DNA of 22,912 nucleotides, from the IMG/VR virus record IMGVR_UViG_3300027754_000462, positions 1-22,912 of that record. The stretch is one strand, 5' to 3'. Origin of the DNA: a virus. The notes below the pieces were generated by a model. The model ran no database searches. It was not told the DNA's origin and saw only the letters and a program-made list of their open reading frames with translations. Shown piece by piece: positions 5,044 through 11,743 of the stretch. The first letter of the stretch is position 1. Every line of letters begins with the position of its first letter. A program made the position numbers and the translations under genes.

Positions 5044-5227
5044 AAACTTTGGAGAGTATAAAATAATTTATCTTACTAAAAATACTTTCAATTTCTTTTG
5101 GGGACATGGTTGGGAATCACAGGCGAAGTTTAAACGAGATGGAAAAACATTTACACTCATTCAAAGACCGACACGAAGTTTGCCAAGAGATGTTAATGTT
5201 ATCCTTTCTAAAATGATTGGAGTATAG
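5015..5227 (+). CDS. Hypothetical basic protein (70 aa)
   Basis: GGAG lies 7 bases before ATG 5015. The 70 residues are basic and aromatic-rich (YKIIYLTKNTFNFFWGHGWES), consistent with a small beta-rich fold. One GTTTAAAC palindrome lies inside (5128-5135, reading Phe-Lys). No family was recognised. Confidence 0.6.
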   Translation: MINAWLQKTKNFGEYKIIYLTKNTFNFFWGHGWESQAKFKRDGKTFTLIQRPTRSLPRDVNVILSKMIGV

Positions 5228-5228
5228 A

Positions 5229-5435
5229 ATGAGATGTGTTGCGTGTAATGCTTTATTATCAGATTATGAAGCAACAAGGAAAAGTCAGACAACGAAAGAA
5301 TATTTAGACTTATGTAATCACTGTTTAAACGACATCAGAAATGATTTACTTTACATGGAACGAGAAGATCTAGCACAGAAAGAAACACCCTCTGATGAAG
5401 ATCATCACGACTTTATAGAATGGAAGGACTTATGA
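5229..5435 (+). CDS. Small zinc-ribbon protein (68 aa)
   Basis: The ATG at 5229 follows TTGGAG at a good distance and is preferred over a TTG at 5217. Two CxxC knuckles, CVAC at residues 3-6 and CNHC around residues 29-32, with 22 residues between, form a likely zinc ribbon. The C-terminal half is acidic (DEDHHDFIEW). Such proteins may bind nucleic acid or RNA polymerase, but nothing here specifies a partner. The last bases overlap the next start as ATGA. Confidence 0.7.
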   Translation: MRCVACNALLSDYEATRKSQTTKEYLDLCNHCLNDIRNDLLYMEREDLAQKETPSDEDHHDFIEWKDL

Positions 5436-5662
5436 AAAAACCTGACGCATGGCTTTACGAAGAGTTTGACACCAATGGGGAACTACGATCAAGTCAAATA
5501 TGGACTTTCTTACCCTCTGATTTAAAACAAACTATTAAACTTAAAGATGTTCATCATGTAGAACTTACACCGATGTATAAAGACATTAAGGAAATGCAAG
5601 TGTATAATAAAGAAAACAAGTTTGATAGCAAGAAATTAGTAGAGGCTTATTGTGGTCTATGA
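5432..5662 (+). CDS. Hypothetical protein (76 aa)
   Basis: ATG 5432 overlaps the previous TGA (5433-5435). GAAGGA, 4-9 bases upstream, favours it over the ATG at 5420. The sequence MKKPDAWLYEEFDTNGELRSSQIW resembles the N-termini of small phage proteins beginning 'KPxAWxYE...'. A role is not known. Its stop TGA overlaps the primase ATG, so the two are translationally coupled. Confidence 0.65.
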   Translation: MKKPDAWLYEEFDTNGELRSSQIWTFLPSDLKQTIKLKDVHHVELTPMYKDIKEMQVYNKENKFDSKKLVEAYCGL

Positions 5663-6381
5663 GTCATTTTTTATACAATGAGAGATGCCCTCGATGCAGT
5701 GAGAATGGTGCTGATAAGAGTGGCAATAACCTAGCAGTTTATTCTGATACGCATAAGTATTGTTTTGCTTGTGGTTATCACGATAGAGGGGACATTGTAG
5801 AGAAATATAAAGATCGTTTAAACACAGTAGTTGAGAAGAAATCTTTTATGTCATTCAATAAGGCTCAGTTTATGGATGCTAAGGGAATGACCTACTTAAA
5901 AAAATATGGGCTAACAAATGATGAAATCAATAAAAATTATTTTTGGGATAATGATGGCTATCTTGTCTTTGATGGCGGTAGTTATCAAAATGCTAGGAAT
6001 TTCACAGGAATAGGTGCTAAATATATGACTAGGGGAGTTATTCGTAATAATGAACCCATTATGCAGAATACGCAAAATGACAGTGTAATTATTGTAGAAG
6101 ATGCAATTTCTGCTATAAAAGTTAGTAGAGTGCTACCAAGTGTTCCTATACATAACTCAATTATACCCCTAGAACTCATTTTAAGGCTCTCTAAACGCTT
6201 TAAAAAACTTTTTGTATGGCTAGACAAGGATAAAAGTTTATCGGCTCTTAAACAGGCAGGAAATGCGAAATTACTTTTTGATGAAGTAAGAACAATTTGG
6301 ACTGATCTCGACCCAAAATGTTATTCTGAAACAGAGATAAAGAAATATTTAAATGTAGTTGACATGGAGAAAGAAGTATGA
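5659..6381 (+). CDS. DNA primase (T7 gp4A primase-half type)
   Basis: The 240-residue protein starts with a zinc-binding domain, CPRC at 10-13 and CFAC at 35-38, as in T7-type primases that read the template. A TOPRIM core follows with the acidic motif IVEDAIS (Glu147, Asp148) and a second acidic motif WLDKD (Asp189, Asp191) that bind catalytic metal. It makes short RNA primers on the lagging strand. Start ATG 5659 (ATGA overlap) is chosen over an in-frame TTG at 5650. In T7, primase and helicase are one protein. Here they are two genes joined by an ATGA overlap at 6378-6381. One GTTTAAAC lies at 5816-5823. Confidence 0.9.
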   Translation: MSHFLYNERCPRCSENGADKSGNNLAVYSDTHKYCFACGYHDRGDIVEKYKDRLNTVVEKKSFMSFNKAQFMDAKGMTYLKKYGLTNDEINKNYFWDNDGYLVFDGGSYQNARNFTGIGAKYMTRGVIRNNEPIMQNTQNDSVIIVEDAISAIKVSRVLPSVPIHNSIIPLELILRLSKRFKKLFVWLDKDKSLSALKQAGNAKLLFDEVRTIWTDLDPKCYSETEIKKYLNVVDMEKEV

Positions 6382-6387
6382 TAGAAT
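6359..6387 (+). promoter_or_regulatory. Possible promoter at the primase-helicase junction
   Basis: TTGACA at 6359-6364, a 17-base spacer and TAGAAT at 6382-6387 with TGA just before it resemble the other promoters of this genome. It overlaps the end of the primase gene and the helicase start (6378), so a transcript from about 6394 would lack that ATG. It may be chance within coding sequence. Confidence 0.35.
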
Positions 6388-7598
6388 TAATTATTATTAA
6401 ATATATATTAAATAATATAATATATAATAAATATATAAATAATATTATAATAACAAATAAAGAACTTGTCAAGCTTCTTTATTGTGTTAAATCTTTACAG
6501 GAATCTTCTGATAAAGAGCAATACACCATTGACGACCTAGAACTAAAATTCTTCTCAGATTATCCATTCTTGAAAGATGTTGAAAAGGAAATCTTCAATA
6601 CAATCTTCGACAAACTTCGCACATTGGAAGTTGATGACACTCGCATTGAGGAGTATCTCGACAAACAACGATCTGCGGTTATGGCTCGGGAGGTTGCAGA
6701 GATGGCTCTCGAAGTCACAGAGGGAAGGAAAGACTTTAATGAGATTCTTGACAAAATCTCTAAGATGGAAATTGACAGACCTAACGAGGAAGAGATTACA
6801 TTCGTCACAGATGACCTAGAGGAGTTGTATGAATCTCAAGTGACTACAAAGGGACTTAGATGGCGTTTAAACTGTCTCAATCAATCTTTGGGTAGTCTTA
6901 GACAAGGGGACTTTGGTTTCTTATTTGCTAGACCTGAGACAGGGAAGACAACATTCTTAGCTAGTGAAATTACATACATGGCTACACAAGCTGAGGGAAA
7001 TATTCTTTGGTTTAATAATGAAGAGCAAGGTAAAAAAGTCATGATGAGGTGTATTCAAGCGTCATTGGGCTTATCTCTACCTGAACTCTATCGAGACTTA
7101 AAAGGGCATAAAGATAAGTTTAATAACATTACACAACATAAAATTAAACTCTTTGACCAAGCTTCCATTAACTACCGAGATGTCAATAAGATTTGTGAGA
7201 AGATTAAACCTAGTCTCATCATCTTCGACCAGATAGATAAGATTAAAGGCTTTGAGCAAGACAGGAATGATTTGATGCTAGGGTCTATTTACCAATGGGC
7301 TAGAGAACTTGCTAAAGACTATGCCCCTGTAATTGCAGTGTGCCAAGCTGACGGATCAGGTGAAGGAGTTAAGTGGCTTAACATGGGTAATGTTGCTAAT
7401 GCTAAAACATCTAAGCAATCAGAAGCAGATTGGATATTAGGCATTGGTAAGACGAATGACGAGGGCTTGGAGTATATGCGTCACTTCTGTATCTCTAAGA
7501 ACAAACTTGTAGGGGATAACGATTCAATCCCTGACATGAGGCATGGGAAATTTGATTGTGTTATTAAACCTGATATTGCAAGATATGTAGATGTGTGA
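6378..7598 (+). CDS. Replicative DNA helicase, DnaB/T7 gp4 C-terminal type
   Basis: The 406-residue product carries a RecA-like motor: Walker A around residues 184-192 (ARPETGKTT), Walker B at 281-284 (IIFD) and the downstream KTSKQSEADWILGIGK segment of hexameric helicases. The N-terminal 150 residues are helical, like the linker and loader-binding part of DnaB-type proteins. It would unwind the fork together with the adjacent primase, with which it overlaps (ATGA). The first 25 codons after the start lie in a stretch of 69 bases made only of A and T (6385-6453), giving an Ile/Asn/Tyr/Lys-only segment. The pattern MIELxxxKxIL still resembles the N-termini of related phage helicases. Confidence 0.9.
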   Translation: MIELIIIKYILNNIIYNKYINNIIITNKELVKLLYCVKSLQESSDKEQYTIDDLELKFFSDYPFLKDVEKEIFNTIFDKLRTLEVDDTRIEEYLDKQRSAVMAREVAEMALEVTEGRKDFNEILDKISKMEIDRPNEEEITFVTDDLEELYESQVTTKGLRWRLNCLNQSLGSLRQGDFGFLFARPETGKTTFLASEITYMATQAEGNILWFNNEEQGKKVMMRCIQASLGLSLPELYRDLKGHKDKFNNITQHKIKLFDQASINYRDVNKICEKIKPSLIIFDQIDKIKGFEQDRNDLMLGSIYQWARELAKDYAPVIAVCQADGSGEGVKWLNMGNVANAKTSKQSEADWILGIGKTNDEGLEYMRHFCISKNKLVGDNDSIPDMRHGKFDCVIKPDIARYVDV

Positions 7599-7604
7599 TA
7601 TACT
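7576..7604 (+). promoter_or_regulatory. Candidate promoter for the DNA polymerase gene
   Basis: TTGCAA (4 of 6), a 17-base spacer and TATACT (5 of 6) with an extended TGA lie just before the polymerase ATG at 7611. Only 6 bases separate the -10 box from the ATG, so the message would begin at or next to the start codon. No Shine-Dalgarno is visible before this ATG, which agrees with a leaderless message. Confidence 0.45.
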
Positions 7605-7610
7605 ATCAGT

Positions 7611-8768
7611 ATGAACACAATAATTTTAGATGTAGAAACCACCACCCATGCTAATGGGAACCCATTTTCTGAAAGGAATAAACTTTGCTATGTCGGACTT
7701 AATTATAATAATGTTTCTAGTGTATTTGACATTGAATATAGTGGAAATCCGTACAGGGAAAAACTTGACGCTATACAGAATGTGCTTGACAATGACGCTA
7801 TTCTTGTTGGCTTTAACATTAAGTTTGACTTGCATTGGATAAGAAAATATGGAATTAATTTTATGGATAGGCGTATTTGGGATTGTCAGTTGGTACATTT
7901 TATACTCACTAACCAACAGAATCCCTATCCTTCACTTAATGGTGTCGCTGAGTACTATGGTTTGGGTAGTAAGCTTGATGTTGTTGCTAATGAGTATTGG
8001 AAGAATGGGATAGACACCCCTGATGTTCCTAAAGACATTCTTGAGGATTACCTAAAGCAAGACCTACTTCTAACAGAGGCAGTGTTTAAACGGCAGTATG
8101 AAGAAGTGATGTCTCTTCCACAAGAACGACAAAGATTGATTAGCTTACACAATCAGGACTTGCTTGTTTTAGAAGAGATGGAATATAATGGAATTTTATT
8201 TGATGAGGATAGGAGCTTAGAACTTGGTGCGGAACTGGAGAAGGAAGTCGGATTATTGGACGAAGAACTGGCTAAGACTTTTAATATTAGTGGTTTTAAC
8301 TTTAATAGTAAAGATCATCTTAGTTGTCTTCTTTATGGTGGACGCATTACTATCCCCAAAAAAGAAGTTATTGGAGTTTATAAAACTGGTGAAAGAAAAG
8401 GTCAAGTCAAGGAAGGGTGGGTAGATCAATGTTATGATATGCCTAGATTAGTAGAACCATTACGAGGGAGTGAATTAAAAAAAGATGGGTATTACAGCAC
8501 AGATGAACAAACGCTTAGAAGTCTTAGGAACACAAAAGTTTCTAAAGGAATTGTTGAACTTATCCTTAAAAGGAGTGGACTTGAGAAGCGTAGAGGTACT
8601 TACTATTCAGGACTCCCTGAACTCAGAGAAAACCAAGGTTGGGCTAAAGGTGCTTTACATGGGCAACTTAACCAGTGTGTCGCTAGAACTGGTCGCCTTA
8701 GTTCCTCCAAGCCGAATCTACAAAATTTTGATGGAGAAATAAAAGAGTTATTTTACTCGAGGTATTGA
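7611..8768 (+). CDS. DNA polymerase A, N-terminal part: 3'-5' exonuclease and thumb
   Basis: The 385 residues contain the proofreading exonuclease motifs DVET (Asp7, Glu9), NIKFD (Asp73) and YLKQD (Tyr147, Asp151). The thumb and the start of the palm follow, including the conserved TGRLSSSKPNLQNF segment near residues 355-370. The chain ends at Tyr385 in ELFYSRY, just before polymerase motif A. The rest of the enzyme is encoded at 9645-10367. It therefore has the proofreading half but no polymerase active site. No ribosome site precedes ATG 7611. One GTTTAAAC lies at 8094-8101. The two halves presumably assemble, which is inference. Confidence 0.9.
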   Translation: MNTIILDVETTTHANGNPFSERNKLCYVGLNYNNVSSVFDIEYSGNPYREKLDAIQNVLDNDAILVGFNIKFDLHWIRKYGINFMDRRIWDCQLVHFILTNQQNPYPSLNGVAEYYGLGSKLDVVANEYWKNGIDTPDVPKDILEDYLKQDLLLTEAVFKRQYEEVMSLPQERQRLISLHNQDLLVLEEMEYNGILFDEDRSLELGAELEKEVGLLDEELAKTFNISGFNFNSKDHLSCLLYGGRITIPKKEVIGVYKTGERKGQVKEGWVDQCYDMPRLVEPLRGSELKKDGYYSTDEQTLRSLRNTKVSKGIVELILKRSGLEKRRGTYYSGLPELRENQGWAKGALHGQLNQCVARTGRLSSSKPNLQNFDGEIKELFYSRY

Positions 8769-8771
8769 TTG

Positions 8772-8868
8772 TTACAATTAATTTACAATTTGTTATAAAG
8801 TATTACAGTTTAGAAATAGTTTAGTTACACTTGCCCTCTATAATGAATTTGTAAGATAATTTATCTTA
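8772..8868 (+). promoter_or_regulatory. Control region inside the split polymerase: spaced TTACAnTT repeats, -10 box, inverted repeat
   Basis: TTACAATT occurs at 8772-8779 and 8783-8790, with TTACAGTT at 8803-8810 and TTACACTT at 8825-8832. The offsets are 11, 20 and 22 bases, close to whole DNA turns. A perfect TATAAT lies at 8839-8844 without a good -35. An 8-bp inverted repeat, TAAGATAATTTATCTTA (8852-8868), covers the expected start site. This suggests an activated or repressed promoter for the gene at 8908. Confidence 0.5.
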
Positions 8869-8907
8869 TGTGCAGTTAATGTTCTATAACAATTATGGAG
8901 AATTAAA

Positions 8908-9084
8908 ATGGCAGCATATAATTATGTAATGGACTCAAAGACTAAAAAAATGTTATTTAAGTCTAATGATTCTAAAAAATGCGAAACATTTAAAAATAAA
9001 ATTGAAAAAGAAACAGGAAACAAAGACTTATTTATTGGACTTCATTCTGATGAGTTTAATAAATTATTTTCAAGATTATTTTAA
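8908..9084 (+). CDS. Hypothetical basic protein (58 aa) inserted between polymerase halves
   Basis: ATG 8908 has a GGAG site 8 bases upstream, and the frame ends at TAA 9082-9084. The product is Lys/Asn/Phe-rich and basic (KTKKMLFKSNDSKKCETFKNKIEKETGNK), with no HNH, LAGLIDADG or GIY-YIG signature. It has its own control region and a strong terminator (9094-9115), so it behaves as an independent transcription unit. The function is unknown. Confidence 0.68.
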   Translation: MAAYNYVMDSKTKKMLFKSNDSKKCETFKNKIEKETGNKDLFIGLHSDEFNKLFSRLF

Positions 9085-9093
9085 TAGTAAGTT

Positions 9094-9115
9094 GGGGGAG
9101 CAATCCCCCTTTTTT
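9094..9115 (+). terminator. Strong terminator after the 58-aa gene
   Basis: GGGGGA (9094-9099) pairs perfectly with TCCCCC (9104-9109) around GCAA, a stable GNRA tetraloop, and is followed by six T. This is one of the clearest factor-independent terminators in the window. It lies between the two halves of the polymerase gene, so the second half needs read-through or another promoter. Confidence 0.92.
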
Positions 9116-9128
9116 AAAAGGAGAAGTT

Positions 9129-9359
9129 ATGTTTATTAAATTAACAAATGCAACAAAAGAGTACCAAGGTGAGCAACTGATTATTAACATTGATCATATT
9201 CTATCTATTTTTGAGCTACAAGAGAAAAGACTTGATAATGATAATGAAGAATATGAAGTTTCTGTTTCAAACTTATACACCATTACACAACAATCTTATA
9301 TTGTTGAGGAACCAGTAAATGTTATTTATAAACTTATAGAGGAGAAGCAAAATGGGTGA
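9129..9359 (+). CDS. Conserved phage-type hypothetical protein (76 aa)
   Basis: AAAAGGAG lies 5 bases before ATG 9129. The sequence MFIKLTNATKEYQGEQLIINIDHILSIFE matches a recurring small phage/bacterial pattern ('IxLTNAxxxYxGxxIxINxxHIxSI') seen in beta-rich proteins of unknown function. The C-terminal part is a second strand-helix unit (YTITQQSYIVEEPVNVIYKLIEE). It overlaps the next gene by 8 bases. It is the second of four small genes lying between the polymerase halves. Confidence 0.75.
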   Translation: MFIKLTNATKEYQGEQLIINIDHILSIFELQEKRLDNDNEEYEVSVSNLYTITQQSYIVEEPVNVIYKLIEEKQNG

Positions 9360-9531
9360 TGATTTTGATAGTCATTATGTTGGTGGGTATATCCCAGGAG
9401 AAGAGGAAGCATATTTCTACCACACACTTGGAGATTTTGAAGCTTCAGTAAAAGAATTTGGTGCTAGTTATGTGGTAACAGAAATGAATGCTGATGTTAG
9501 AGATTTATTAAAAGGAGCATTAAATGTCTAG
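9352..9531 (+). CDS. Hypothetical acidic protein (59 aa)
   Basis: GGAG upstream and an 8-base overlap with the preceding stop support ATG 9352; the frame ends at TAG 9529-9531. The product is acidic (MGDDFDSHYVGGYIPGEEEAYFYH...) with a helical C-terminus. It overlaps the next ATG by 8 bases. No motif is recognised. Confidence 0.62.
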   Translation: MGDDFDSHYVGGYIPGEEEAYFYHTLGDFEASVKEFGASYVVTEMNADVRDLLKGALNV

Positions 9532-9661
9532 AGATGAGATTGCATTAAAAGCTATGGAAGCATTAATTATTGCTGACCATGTTAGACGAGAGGACATTCC
9601 TCATGAAGCCTATCGTATTGCAGATGCTATGTTAGAGATTAGTAATGCTCATACAGGGTGA
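9524..9661 (+). CDS. Hypothetical helical protein (45 aa) overlapping polymerase part 2
   Basis: ATG 9524 follows AAAAGGAG and overlaps the previous stop; TGA 9659-9661 lies 17 bases inside the second polymerase frame. The peptide is helical (SRDEIALKAMEALIIADHVRREDI). Its last six codons read the polymerase sequence in another frame, as expected if a gene block was inserted and its end fused over polymerase DNA. Ribosomes leaving this gene could restart at the polymerase ATG at 9645. Confidence 0.6.
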   Translation: MSRDEIALKAMEALIIADHVRREDIPHEAYRIADAMLEISNAHTG

Positions 9662-10367
9662 TGCCTCTGCTCTTGAGTGGAGATGTGCTGCCTTTTTAAG
9701 TAAGGATAAAGTAGCCTATGAAGAAATATGGAATGATGTCGATCAACATACTGATAATCAAACTCGTTTTGGTTTGCCTAGTCGTCTTATTGCTAAGACA
9801 TTTGTATTTAGACTTATTTATGGAGGAAGTGCTTACTCCTACGCTAATGATCCAAACTTCGCTGAGGTAAGTAAAAGTGAGAAGTTTTGGCAAAAGATTA
9901 TTGATGAGTTCTATAGTAAGTATAAAGGTCTTCATAAGTGGCATATTAAACTTATGCAAGAAGCTACAACGACTAAAATGGTTAAACTCCCTACTGGTAG
10001 GATCTATCAATTTGAACCTGAATTAAAGAGAGGTGAGCATGTTTATCCTAGGACTACTATTCTTAATTATCCTGTGCAAGGGTTAGGAGCAGATTTAATG
10101 ACACTAGCAAGAGTATCTTTATATAACCGAATGAGGAAACTAAATTATGAAAAGGCGAGACTTGTTAATACAGTTCATGATTCCATTATTATTGATTGTG
10201 ATAATGGCTCTGTTAGTACTTTAGCTAAGACTCTGTTAAATGTATTTGAAGATGTTCCTAAGAACTTTCAGAAGATGTTTGGGACTGAGTTTGATCTCCC
10301 AATGAAGGCAGAAGTACAGGTTGGAAATAATTGGAAAGATATGGAGGTTTGGAATGATAGTTTATAA
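9645..10367 (+). CDS. DNA polymerase A, C-terminal part: palm and fingers active site
   Basis: The 240 residues begin almost at motif A (QGDASALEWR, metal ligand Asp6). They continue with the O-helix motif B (Arg47, Lys51, Phe55, Tyr59-Gly60) and end with motif C (VHDS, Asp179). The residue matching E. coli Pol I Phe762 is Phe55, the 'Phe762' class. Together with the protein at 7611-8768 this completes a family A replicative polymerase. An in-frame stop at 9633-9635 rules out a continuous frame, and only a weak AGAG site lies before ATG 9645, so translation probably depends on coupling to the 45-aa gene. Residual coding just upstream (Arg-Leu-Val before Met) looks like former polymerase sequence. 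Confidence 0.9.
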   Translation: MLIQGDASALEWRCAAFLSKDKVAYEEIWNDVDQHTDNQTRFGLPSRLIAKTFVFRLIYGGSAYSYANDPNFAEVSKSEKFWQKIIDEFYSKYKGLHKWHIKLMQEATTTKMVKLPTGRIYQFEPELKRGEHVYPRTTILNYPVQGLGADLMTLARVSLYNRMRKLNYEKARLVNTVHDSIIIDCDNGSVSTLAKTLLNVFEDVPKNFQKMFGTEFDLPMKAEVQVGNNWKDMEVWNDSL

Positions 10368-10497
10368 AGTTAAAGGATTATTTGGCTTTATGAAACGAGA
10401 TGTCAGAATGAGGGCATCAGATAAAAATAAAAGAGTATATGATAAAATGAGTAAGTTAAGAAAGATGTGGTGGCACTTTAAAAATAGATGGGATTAG
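10354..10497 (+). CDS. Hypothetical strongly basic protein (47 aa)
   Basis: A perfect GGAGG lies 6 bases before ATG 10354, which overlaps the end of the polymerase gene by 14 bases. The 47 residues are rich in Lys, Arg and Trp (KMSKLRKMWWHFKNRW), suggesting contact with nucleic acid or membrane. It ends 3 bases before the -35 of the next promoter. The function is unknown. Confidence 0.62.
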   Translation: MIVYKVKGLFGFMKRDVRMRASDKNKRVYDKMSKLRKMWWHFKNRWD

Positions 10498-10500
10498 TAG

Positions 10501-10528
10501 TTGACAAGTAGTACAGATATGGTATAAT
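10501..10528 (+). promoter_or_regulatory. Strong sigma-70 promoter upstream of the SSB-like gene
   Basis: TTGACA at 10501-10506, a 16-base spacer and TATAAT at 10523-10528 match all 12 consensus bases, with an extended TGG before the -10. Transcription should begin near 10535. It restarts expression for the SSB, exonuclease, nuclease and reductase genes. Confidence 0.85.
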
Positions 10529-10536
10529 ATATATAC

Positions 10537-10559
10537 AGGACTATTAAATAGTTCTTTTT
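10537..10559 (+). promoter_or_regulatory. Hairpin at the 5' end of the ssb transcript
   Basis: AGGACTAT (10537-10544) pairs with ATAGTTCT (10548-10555) around TAA, with one G-U pair, followed by TTTT. It starts about 2 bases after the expected transcription start and ends just before the AAAGGAG ribosome site. It may stabilise the message, act as an operator in DNA form, or weakly attenuate. Confidence 0.5.
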
Positions 10560-10571
10560 AAAGGAGTATTT

Positions 10572-11066
10572 ATGATTATAGAAATTATTGATGTAGGAGC
10601 ACCCGAGTCAGTTAAAACTGGTAAAGGTCAATATCAGACATTACAAGTAAGTTATAAGAATGAACAGGGGCAAGTACAAGGTAAAAAGCTTATGTCATTT
10701 AGTAACCCTACAGTGTTTAAAGATGTTCAGGGCTATGTTAAAGGTGATCGTATTGATGTTCTTACTGTTAAAGAAGGTGATTACTGGCAGTGGAAATCTA
10801 TTGATAAAGAAGGTGAAGCTCCCCCAAGAGTTGAAGCTCCTAAGTCAACTGGTGGCGGTGGTAAGGTCATTGGAAGCAACTATGAGACAGCAGAGGAAAG
10901 AGCTAGACGACAAGTGTATATCATTCGTCAATCTTCTCTTGGCACTGCGGTGGAATTGTTAGGTCAAGGTGCATCAGTAAATGATGTAGTAAAGACTGCA
11001 AAACAGTTCGAGGCTTATGTCTTCTCTAAAGAAGCTGAACTAGCAACAGAAGAGTCTCCAGCATAA
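10572..11066 (+). CDS. Single-stranded DNA-binding protein-like (phage OB-fold)
   Basis: The N-terminal 75 residues have the strand pattern of an OB fold, with aromatic residues suited to base stacking (KGQYQTLQVSYKN, KKLMSFSNPTVFKDV, GDYWQWKSI). A Gly-rich linker (STGGGGK, about 92-98) and a helical C-terminal part (YETAEERARRQVYIIRQSSLG...) follow. The tail is mildly acidic (ELATEESPA), like the tails of SSBs that recruit partners. AAAGGAG precedes the ATG, and the stop overlaps the exonuclease ATG (TAATG). Coating of single strands during replication is inferred from this pattern and from the position between polymerase and exonuclease. Confidence 0.72.
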   Translation: MIIEIIDVGAPESVKTGKGQYQTLQVSYKNEQGQVQGKKLMSFSNPTVFKDVQGYVKGDRIDVLTVKEGDYWQWKSIDKEGEAPPRVEAPKSTGGGGKVIGSNYETAEERARRQVYIIRQSSLGTAVELLGQGASVNDVVKTAKQFEAYVFSKEAELATEESPA

Positions 11067-11743
11067 TGGAAGCTTTAATGGATGGTGATATCTACGCATT
11101 TCGAGTAGCTTGTACTACAGAGAATGACAACGAAGCTATCGCTGTCTATCGTGTCAATGAGATGATTGAGAATACTTTAGCTGAGGTGGAAGCATCTGAG
11201 TATAAATTATTTTTAACATCTCCTGACAATTTCAGGAAGCAAGTCTATCCTGAGTACAAGGCTAATCGTACTGCAACTAAACCTACGCACCTACAATTTC
11301 TTCGAGACTATCTTGTTGAGAGTTGGCAAGGAACAGTTGCTGAGAAGATGGAAGCAGACGATTATCTTGGTATTAATCAACATGAATCTAGCATCATCTG
11401 TTCTATAGATAAAGACTTGTTGCAAGTGCCTGGAAAGCACTACAACTTCGTTAAAAAAGAGTTCTATGAAGTAGATGAGGAAACTGGATTTAGGAATTTT
11501 TATACACAACTTCTTACAGGTGATACTTCTGATAACATTAAAGGTATAGCAGGTATTGGACCAGTTAAGGCTAAGAAAGCTTTGACTGGTTATTTTACTG
11601 AGCAAGGAATGTTTTCTGTAGTTAGAGAGATGTATGCAAACGACGAATGGATGATAATGAATGGGAGATGTTTACACATCCTCAGATCATTAGATGATGA
11701 TTGGACAAATCATTTTGAAAGGTTAGCACTTGGCGGCAAATAA
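11066..11743 (+). CDS. 5'-3' exonuclease, FEN/T7 gp6-like
   Basis: The 225 residues show the FEN nuclease hallmarks: an N-terminal acidic motif (DGD, Asp6/Asp8), the basic arch NFRKQVYPEYKANR at 55-68, metal-binding acidic clusters EADD (96-99) and SIDKD (113-117), GDTSDN (152-157), and a helix-3-turn-helix GIAGIGPVKAKKAL (160-173) that grips DNA. Such enzymes remove RNA primers and degrade host DNA. The ATG overlaps the stop of the SSB-like gene. The HNH gene begins inside its last codons. Confidence 0.9.
   Translation: MEALMDGDIYAFRVACTTENDNEAIAVYRVNEMIENTLAEVEASEYKLFLTSPDNFRKQVYPEYKANRTATKPTHLQFLRDYLVESWQGTVAEKMEADDYLGINQHESSIICSIDKDLLQVPGKHYNFVKKEFYEVDEETGFRNFYTQLLTGDTSDNIKGIAGIGPVKAKKALTGYFTEQGMFSVVREMYANDEWMIMNGRCLHILRSLDDDWTNHFERLALGGK

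Noticed and set aside
8769-9644. Self-splicing intron or intein in the DNA polymerase
   Set aside because: The polymerase frame stops at 8766-8768, there are no intein blocks or homing nuclease, and a strong terminator lies inside; four ordinary small phage genes fill the gap.
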